A stretch of DNA of 64,000 nucleotides from Tilletia caries. Taxonomy: Eukaryota > Basidiomycota > Exobasidiomycetes > Tilletiales > Tilletiaceae. The notes under the pieces are model-generated. The model saw only the letters and a list, made by a program, of their open reading frames with translations. It searched no databases and had not been told where the DNA came from. This document shows, piece after piece, positions 56,557 to 64,000 of this stretch. The stretch is taken from positions 806,001-870,000 of the forward strand of contig JALUTQ010000032.1 of NCBI GenBank assembly GCA_032718865.1. The letters are read 5' to 3'. A program made the translations under genes and the position numbers. Each line of letters opens with the position of its first letter. Within the stretch, counting starts at the first letter, position 1.

Positions 56557-56800
56557 GATGGAATCCGCACAGCAGTATATACGAGATCTGCAGGGGGACT
56601 AATGGTAATGTATGCGCACGCGGCGGATGGTGATGGTGGTCGTGGTCAAGGTCATGCTCCAGCGAGCTTCCCTGCGAAGAATGGCACGGACGCCAACTCA
56701 CTTACTCACCCGCATGTAGTCCGACACCGTCACCATCTCCGCCCGGTATTTACGTTACGGAGAGCATTCGTTACTTGACTGAATAACCGCGTCGCTCACG
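56557..56800. promoter_or_regulatory. Divergent promoter between the Sec7-related gene (-) and NIF3-like gene (+)
   Basis: The two start codons face away from each other across 244 bp, so both promoters must be in it or in the first exons. It contains a GATGGTGATGGTGG-type repeat near 56625-56640. I see no clear TATA box. Confidence 0.5.
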
Positions 56801-58363
56801 ATGGCCGCTCTCTCAGCCTCTGTCCGAGCCAACAAGCCGCTCGCCGCAGTCATGCGAGCGATGCACGCAATCGGTGAGCCTCTCCTCTGAGTCAGTCAAC
56901 ATCAATGTCTGGAAAACGCTGGATTGACCATTCGAATTGCCATCCCCAGCGCCCCTCCATCTGGCAGACAAGAGCTGGGACAATGTCGGCCTTCTTCTCG
57001 GTGTGTTTTCTTTGCGCTTGGTATTGGAACCCTCTCCATCGAGCTGACGATTGTTTCTGCGCCCATACAGAGGCACCCAAACCGCGGACCTCGAACGGGG
57101 TTTTCCTCGCCATCGATCTCACCGCCGACGTAGCTGACGAGCTACTGAGCGAGAAGAACAAAGATGTCAGCGTGGCAGTCATCTGTGAGTAATACCTCCT
57201 TGTTCGTTTCTATTTGTAGGCTCATGCGACTGACGAGGAATTCTTCCATTTCCCTCACCCTCATCCTCCTCTTTCCAATTCCGATCCCTTCGGAAACGCA
57301 CTTTCATGGAAAGCACAGACCATCCGACAATCTTCCGCGGATTGAAGTCCTTGACGATGTCCAACACCCAGCAACGAAGTCTGCTCACCTGTGCCGCAGA
57401 AGGTATTAGTATATACTGCCCTCATACCAGCTTGGACGCCACCCCTGCCGGCATCAACGATTGGCTCATCTTCAACGCCGTCGGCGCAGCCCACACGACC
57501 ACGTGTCCAGAAGCTCCAACAAGCAGTAAGGATGCGCTCCTGCAGCAGCTTCGCAGACCTAACGAGCAATGGGCGGGTTCGCCTGACCGATTTGCCAGGT
57601 TCTTATTCGATAACATCTCAACTTTTGAATGTCGACCCCAGCCGCTACAAAAGGCCTTGAACGTAGAATCAGATGAGGCATCGCGCGAAGGGTGGTCGAC
57701 GGCGGGGATGGGCCGGGTTGTGACTCTGCCTGAAGCAATCAGTCTTGAAGGCTTCACTCGCGCATTCAAGAAGGCAATGGGCGTTGACCATGGTGAGTGG
57801 AACGCTCCAACGAGGCTCGATAGCTCAAGCGGCAACAGGCTGATGTCCACAGTCGATACCTTCAGCACAAATGGCATACGCCAGAGGGGTGAACAACGAG
57901 ACGCAAATTCAAACGATTGCCGTCTGTGCCGGATCAGGCAGCTCCGTTCTGCAGGGTGCCAAAGCAGATCTCTGTGAGTCATGATCGATCGACATTATAC
58001 GCCTTTGGACCGCGCCGTGCTGATTGATTTACGTCGCTACTACGACTTCAGGGATTACCGGCGAGCTATCTCACGTGAGTTTTTCATACTGAGGATGGAT
58101 CACGACCATCATCCCATTGCTGATGACCACTGCACCTTCTTTCTGTTTTTGGGTCCTCGCAGCACGAGCTCCTCGCCGCCATCGAGACCGGGTCCACCTC
58201 CGTCTTGCTCCTCAGGCACTCTGTCTCCGAACGGGGCTTCCTAAAAGCAATCCTTGAGCAACGTCTCCAAGCTATCCTAGGATCTCAAGACCGCGTCGAG
58301 CCATCGGAGGATTGGAAGGTCGTGGTTTCGGGTCAAGATCGCGATCCGCTGGTATTTGTCTGA
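56801..58363 (+). CDS. NIF3-like protein (YbgI/DUF34 family)
   Basis: Seven exons (56801-56873, 56950-57000, 57071-57184, 57319-57792, 57866-57973, 58052-58074, 58163-58363) join in phase to 347 aa. Family blocks are complete: LADKSWDNVGLLLE (spanning introns 1-2), GVFLAIDLTADVADE, YHPTIFRGLKSLT, EGISIYCPHTSLDATPAGINDWL, TIAVCAGSGSSVLQGAKADL, then ITGELSHHELLAA and LLLRHSVSERGFL. The metal-binding residues of the family, the Asp in SWDN, the His in YHPTIF, the Asp in SLDA, and the His and Glu in GELSHHE, are all present. NIF3/YbgI proteins are di-metal enzymes of uncertain substrate, annotated as GTP cyclohydrolase I type 2-like without firm proof. They are widely conserved, and yeast Nif3 interacts with Ngg1. 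The cellular site is probably mitochondria or cytosol; no clear presequence is seen. Confidence 0.9.
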
Positions 58364-58866
58364 AGTCGAAGCCGACGATACTCCTCTATCTGCTTGCGGC
58401 TTGCGGAGGGGGCCAAAGCGATGTAGTAAACACGGGGGTCCTTACCGGAAGCAATCGTCGAACCCGCCGGGCCTCGTCACGCACAAATAATTGACGAAAT
58501 CATGACCACAACGTCTCCCCAACTGTCTTGCTGCCGGCGCTCCCGTCTTCCGTCGGGGACGGCGGAATACCTCAAGGCGGAAAGAACAGCAAATCCCAAC
58601 GTCAGACACCGGAGGGCCTCGCGATCGACGATCAACAACGAAGTCCTCCTTACCTCTATACAACGTACGGGTAGTGGGGACATGACTGCTGCCGGGCATA
58701 CCCATCAGGCCTCGACCCTTGGCTACGGACCCATGCTCTTGCTTCGTCCCGCTCGCGCAGGACACGATACGCGTCACGCCAGTTACACTGACGCGTCCCG
58801 GCGCGCGCTGCGGAGATCCAATGAAAAGTCATTCACCGCGACATGCACATTGAACGTGGGAAACTG

Positions 58867-58930
58867 GGAAGCGGAAAGCGGAAAGCGGAAAGCGGAAAGC
58901 GGAAAGCGGAAAGCGGAAAGCGGGAAGCGG
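58867..58930 (+). repeat. GGAAAGC heptanucleotide tandem repeat
   Basis: About eight units of GGAAAGC with GGGAAGC variants at both ends, followed by A/G-rich sequence. It lies in the region without a gene. Confidence 0.8.
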
Positions 58931-60654
58931 GAACGGAGAAAGGCGGGTAAGCAGGACCTTTATCCTGGGTTCTACTGTCCACAGCAAGAGAATCTTTCCC
59001 GTCAACCATACATCAATACATCAATCATCATGCGGGTGAGCGGAGTCCCACTCCATCTCTGGCACCAAGCACATGCTGCTGAAAGATAATTTAAAGGACT
59101 TCTTCCCAAGCAGCTCATCCAGCCAAGCGGTCCCACAAGGCCACAAGCCTCCCATGTACATCTCTGCAATTTGAACGCTTGGCCGCCTGCTTCGTTGCGA
59201 GAAGAGCCGAGACTCTGAGGCCCGAGGAAGAGGCTGACTCGTGCTTCACCTCGACCGCCGCGGCGTTGCAAGGAGGACGAAAGTGTTGGCAACTGCACGC
59301 ACGGGAGGGAAATAATAAGGATGCGCGAGCAGTAAACATATACATGGTGCTTTGGCGAGAAACTCGGCGGCTGGGCCCCGGGCCCCAGGCTATCAGGGAA
59401 GGGGAAGCTTGCGCACGCCTTCTGCTTGACGCCTAAAAATACCTGCCTGGCGATTTCGACAACCCCTCCCGGATGCGATTTTTGATCCCCTTCCAAGCCA
59501 TCGAGGAGCTCGTTACAGTCTCTCGGTCCACACGATGAGCGGTAGAGACTAGAGAGAGGGAGTCAGGGAGCTGGTCCGAAGTTGAGGGTAGAATTTGAAA
59601 ACGAGGTTCTCAGATCCCAGCGCTCGGAGCAGAGACTGAGTTATCCTTAGCGAACGATGCTGGAGCGACGAGCGCCAGAAGCTTGCCTTTTCACGCTTCA
59701 GTAGTGCCACAGCAAGAGGTAGAAAGAGGCGCAACCCAGCCCCACTCTATGTCGTCGCACCAGATAGAGATAGACATGTAGCAACCAGGAAAGACCGCTC
59801 GTATTGTCATCTTGCCATGCATGGGTGCGTTTGTGTGCAGGATCTGTAAGTTGTAACAAATTTGACATGAGGCATGGAAGGTCGCGGGCAAGAGCGGGGG
59901 ATCCATGCTGCTTCCCAAGACGGAAGCTGACATGGTAATAGCCGGCCGCTGCACACAACAAGAGTCACTACTGCAAGGAGGTCCTCGCTCATGTCTGGTG
60001 GAAGTATGTAGTGTAGATGAAGCCAGAAGGATGTCTAGCTTTCCGTCTTTCATCGCGGTGGGAATTATGGTGGGAGGCTCACAGCGCTTGTGAGTTGTGT
60101 GTGTCCCTCCCAAGCCGATTGATTACGTAAATTGATTAAAAAAAAACGTTCCAGCAGACGGCAACAAACAAACAGAACGTAACAAACAAACCTCATCAAC
60201 GCTTCGTGAGGGTTGGGGGAACGTGACTTACCCTTGGATCTACACGCACGATACCCTGCTCCAGAGTACCAACCAAAGAAAACAGCAGCAAGAAGCGACA
60301 TGGACATGTGTTTACCGGGACGATGCTTGCTGCTCCCCTTGAAATTCAGGTCCCGCCTCATCAACCTTCCTGGAGCTCTTATGTACGTACATGCCCTGCC
60401 TGTAGATGCGTTGATAAAGCCTGAAGCATGAAGCATGAAGCATGAAGCAGTGAGCAAATTCTCTGCAGAACGCGAATGCATGTAAAACAAGGAGCTTGGT
60501 CAGCACTTCATGCTCGTGCAGTCGTGCCCCGCCGGAAAGGAAAGCTGTTTGCGACTCCGTAAAAGCGTTCTGAACTCAGATCAAATTCAGACACCTCTCT
60601 CTACATATGTACATACTCCCAAGACGGAGGAAAATATGGATGGAACGGCAGGCG

Positions 60655-60699
60655 GAGATACATACCTGTCGGGAGATACATACCTGTCGGGAGATACAT
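60655..60699 (+). repeat. 18-bp tandem repeat (2.5 copies)
   Basis: GAGATACATACCTGTCGG occurs twice in full (60655-60672 and 60673-60690) and once in part (60691-60699). No function is visible. Confidence 0.8.
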
Positions 60700-61601
60700 G
60701 TATACAGAAGTATAAGTGCACAAGGGAAGTGAGCTGCTCAGGGTCCCTCAGGCCTTCAAGCTCAAGCTCAAGCTTCATTATGCTTCCAAACTTCTATAGT
60801 CTTTCAACGCAAGCTTACCTTACCTGCCTTACATTCGCCCAAAGCAAGGAGCAAGCAGGACCCTTTAGATCTTCACAAAAGAAGTCAAATATGCCTCCTT
60901 CACAAACCCAACAAGTCCAGCATTGTACCGCCAACGTGGGTTCCGTCCGTGGGTCCTGTTTTCCGTATGTAGTGAGAACTTAGTGTTGACCTCCTCGACA
61001 GGGACCGCATCCATGTTTACACGAAAACGCGCGCCGCAGTGATGTATGTACGTTTAATACATAGCTCCCCAACAGATGCAGAGGCATCACCACTACTCAA
61101 GATTTGACTTGCTGTGCAGGAAGCAAAAGAAGGTCGAGAACCTGGGAACCAGGACTGCAGTCTCGTAAATTTAAAACGTACGAGGTACGCAAGGGGTCCC
61201 TACATAGCTCTTGCGTTGTTGAGGTGCAACTCGAAGCCAAAGAGGAGAGGGACGATGAGGCTTGCGCAGACGAGATCAAGACGAGTCAGACAGCCAAGCA
61301 AGGGTAGAGTCAAATTCAACAGTTGTAAAGATTTCAATTCAGTTGCATGTATATGTGTGAACAGAGGGACAAACGGGGCTGCTGCGATTGGGAAGGCTGG
61401 GGATTGAGGGGGTCCATTTCTTTTGGTAGTGTAAAACTGTCAAGTTGCTGGCTGTGGTTGTGCGAGTTTGTGATATACAGTAAAAAGGAGTTGTGGGTAG
61501 GGGTGGGGGAAGATAGGTGTGAAGGGTAGAAGGCAGACAGACGTAAAAGGCTGGGATGAAAATAGGAAAGGAAGGAAGAAGAAGAAGAAGATGTGTGTTC
61601 T

Positions 61602-63852
61602 CTAGTGTCGGTCACCGATAGCAATGACAGTCGTCGCCTGTAGTTGTTGTTGTTGAGCATGATGGATGTTGTAATGATGCCGAGCCGGAATCGAACTCTT
61701 CGAAAGCGCAGCCTCGACGAGCAAGTGCGGACGAGAGACCGCCGCCGCTTCATAGACGACCACAGCAGGCTCGTGGTGCGGGAAGATGTCCGGCGTCCGA
61801 ATCGCGTCGTCAAACTCGCTCCCGCGCCGACTGGAGCCCGCAGAGCCAGCAGACCGGGACGAGGACGAGCCCGAGTCAGAAGTCATACCCGCATCGAGGT
61901 ACTCCTCGTCGTCGTCGCTCATAGGAGAATCATCCCCATCGCGAACCCGGCGCTCGTGCTCCTCCTCGTCCTCGTCATCGTCGCTCCCGCTCCCACTCCC
62001 GCTCGATCCACTGCTGTAGCTAGTGTCTGAGAGAATCGGCCGACGAACAGAAGCAGGCCGGACAGAAGCGATCAACGACCGCTTCCCGCCGTGCAGGAGC
62101 TGCTGCGACGGGCTCGAAAGCGTGCAGTCCCCATCCTCCTCCTCGTTGAAGGTGAAGGCAACCGAGGAAGCCGCGGGCCGGGGCGAGCCCACCAGCGTCG
62201 GCGACTGCGGAGCGTCATAAGAGCAGTCCGAGTGCGTAGGCGAGATGTCGCGGGATGAGGACGACTGATCCGACTCGTCGGAAAACTCGTCGTCGCCATC
62301 CACCTCGACGTCAGTGGAGCGGTGCTGGAGGTAGGCGACCGCGCTGGTAGACTGTTGCTGCTGTTGCTGTTGGCCGGGGTAGTACCGACCAGTAACGTTG
62401 TGCGCGGCCAGTTGTGGGTGGGCAAGGGTAGCCTCGGCCACCTTGAGTGGCGACCGCGGTTGGCTAGTCTTGCGATGGTGTGAGTCTTGCGATGGTGTGA
62501 GTCTTGCGATGGTGTGAGAAAAAGGACAAGACGGGCCGGGTAGCTGCTTGTTGTTGTTGCTGTTGTTGCTGCTGTGCCCTCGCCTTAGCCTCCGCCCAAA
62601 GCAATGCCTGCGCTTGAGCATGTGCCTCCGCCTGAGCCTGCGCCCGCGCCTTAGCCTGGGCCTCCGCAAGAGCCTGTGCTTTAGCCTGAGCTTCTGCCTC
62701 AGCTTGTGCCTGGGCCTGAGCCTGAGCCTCCGCCTGTTGCTGCCGCGCCTGACTAGCCCGCAGCTTGGACTGTTCCTGCCGGCGCTTCATCTCCGAAGGC
62801 GTGGCAGTGAAGGAGCCCACACTGCGGATCCACTTCCGCAGCTGTGCAACTGAGCACCGGTCCTCGGGCCGCATGGTGAAAATGTGCCGCAGGATCGCAT
62901 TGGTGTCCTCGGAGATGGGGAGGATGTCCATCAGGAACTGCGGGTTGCGGACGTACTCCAAAAAGGTCTCGTCGGACACACAGGCCTGCTTCCACGGGTT
63001 CCGGCCGCAGACGAGGTTGACCAGGATCACACCGAGCGACCAGACATCGTTGGCCGGGGTGGAGTACTTGGATATCCTGCGGAGGAGACCGCCCTGGCAC
63101 TCAGGCCCCATGTAGAAGGTGCTCCCACAGCCAAAGTCGGAGCTGCTGGGCTCCTGGGTGGCCAGACCAAAGTCGGCAAGGACGACTCTGCGACCGCCGT
63201 CGAGACAGAGGATGTTCTCCGGCTTGAGGTCGCGGTGGTATATTTGGTTTTGGTGGCAGTACTCGACAGCGTCGAGAATCTGGTCAAAGACGGACTTGAT
63301 GAGGAGGTCCATTTCCGATCGTCGTTGTTGGAAGTCTTCCTCCTCCTGAGTCCAGCGGGTGATGCTGCCGTTGGCCGTCCGCCGGGGTGCCGGGGGAGCA
63401 GCGACGAGATATCTTTGGCGCTCGGTGATCATGCTGAAAAGATCGCCGTCGGGGCAGTAGTCGAGCACAACGAAGATGTAAGGGTCGTTGGGGGAGTCGA
63501 TGACCTGGTGGAGAGTGACGATGTTCTTGTGTTTGCTGGCCTGGGTGTGGAGCTCGATCTCCCGCCGTTGGAACTCGCGCTGGCGCTCGTCAAGGCCGAC
63601 CTTGTTGAGACACTTGACAGCGTAGAGACCACTTGCTGCTGAGCCGAATTGGTGTGCCATCTGCATGGCGGGGATGTTCTGCTGCGCTGATGTTGATGGG
63701 AAAGGTTGACGTTGGAGAGCGTGTTCCCGATCCCGAGCGAGGTAGACAACCCCGTAAGCGCCGAGTCCGAGAACGGAGAGGAGCTCATATTTGTCGTTGG
63801 CGATGTTGGTTCCGACAAGGTTGCGGAACTGCTGTGTAGATGCGGGCGACAT
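61602..63852 (-). CDS. Ser/Thr protein kinase, Ran1/SKS1-like, C-terminus frameshifted by a tandem repeat
   Basis: The kinase domain is complete and single-exon: glycine loop LGLGAYGVV, Lys80 in YAVKCLNK, catalytic loop YHRDLKPEN (Asp208), ADFGLAT, GCGSTFYMGPEC, DVWSLGVILVNLVCGRNPWK. The GCGS...GPE activation segment and the insert before the alphaE helix are typical of fission-yeast Ran1/Pat1 and yeast Sks1/Vhs1, kinases linked to nutrient sensing and meiosis. A Gln/Ala-rich segment follows (QAQAQAQAEAEAQ). The frame then ends at TAG 62466-62464, straight after three 17-bp repeats. Another frame goes on without stops for 290 codons to 61602 (SQPRSPLKVAEA, HSDCSYDAPQSP, an acidic stretch, IGDRH end), with composition like a real kinase tail. 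Removing two repeat units rejoins the frames and gives 738 aa; as written, the product is 462 aa. Confidence 0.85.
62466..62518 (-). repeat. 17-bp tandem repeat, three copies, in the kinase gene
   Basis: On the coding strand the unit CACCATCGCAAGACTCA occurs three times in a row. One copy alone reads SHHRKT followed by SQPRSPLK in one frame; two extra copies (34 bp) shift the frame. It contains no GT, so it cannot be an intron. Confidence 0.9.
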
Positions 63853-64000
63853 GGTGTTGAGGAAAATAGGTGGTGGTAGTAGTAGTTGTGGATAGAGGGG
63901 TCGAGGTGCTGAGTAGATCTTGATGCCTTGTTTAGGATGGGAGTGAAGCTAGGGTGAGAAGTAGATGTGCTTGAGGCAAAAGACAAAGAGTCGAAATAGC

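Larger units (their letters stand above)
58364..61601. other. 3.2-kb region without recognisable gene
   Basis: Between the NIF3-like gene and the kinase 3' end I find only short frames with no domain, on both strands. The sequence is less GC-rich than the genes and contains small tandem repeats (58867-58930 and 60655-60699) and short duplicated motifs (GAAGCATGAAGCATG near 60420; CAAGCTCAAGCTCAAGC near 60758). I see no tRNA cloverleaf and no transposon domain. Degenerate element remains or a long non-coding RNA are possible. Confidence 0.5.

Noticed and set aside
62466..62518. Repeat in the kinase gene considered as an intron
   Set aside because: There is no GT donor in the 34 bp and the length is too short for a fungal intron; tandem duplication explains it fully.

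Overview
The window is nuclear DNA from a basidiomycete fungus, most likely Ustilaginomycotina (smut-type) or a close relative. It is GC-rich and densely packed. Genes have few short introns of about 50-200 bp, mostly with GTGAGT donors. The host genes are typically fungal: VPS35, ATG5, ERV41, a FOL3-like dihydrofolate synthase, and a secreted lipase of the CalB type. No species can be named from sequence alone.

Left host block (1-25.3 kb): a partial RING-CH-like membrane protein (+); a secreted cysteine-rich repeat protein (+); a run of five minus-strand genes, LSB5-like VHS/GAT adaptor, retromer VPS35, TRA2-type splicing factor, SMUBP-2/HCS1-type helicase and dihydrofolate synthase; then an OTU deubiquitinase (+) that shares a divergent promoter with the folate gene. 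Several act in trafficking or proteostasis (retromer, VHS/GAT, OTU; later ATG5, ERV41 and a Sec7-related protein), but nothing shows co-regulation.

Transposon island (25.8-45.7 kb), four nested or adjacent elements: (1) a 440-bp non-autonomous element with perfect 22-bp terminal inverted repeats and a TCA duplication, sitting at the left tip of (2) an 8.2-kb CACTA/CMC-like (Tnp2) element (26244-34420) with CAGGG...CCCTG ends, subterminal repeats and two convergent genes; (3) a PIF/Harbinger-like pair (Myb/SANT-like gene and DDE transposase), possibly bounded at 34497 and 40407 and enclosing a malate dehydrogenase gene fragment; (4) a 5'-truncated LINE (gag, then endonuclease, reverse transcriptase and RNase H) ending in an (AAC)n tail. 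Nearly all the element genes carry homopolymer frameshifts or stop codons.

Right host block (45.7-64 kb): a CalB-like lipase whose 3' end is cut by the LINE tail; a short-chain dehydrogenase with an intact exon structure but two in-frame TAG codons; ATG5; ERV41/ERGIC2; a protein holding only the C-terminal half of Sec7/BIG-type GEFs; a NIF3-like protein, divergent from it; 3.2 kb without a recognisable gene; and a Ran1/SKS1-like kinase whose C-terminal tail is put out of frame by three copies of a 17-bp repeat.

The main points for follow-up are the two-TAG dehydrogenase (pseudogene or RNA-edited), the 17-bp repeat frameshift in the kinase, the nested element architecture with a captured MDH fragment, and the LINE-truncated lipase. 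All exon boundaries were worked out by hand from splice consensus, reading phase and family similarity, with no alignment tools.
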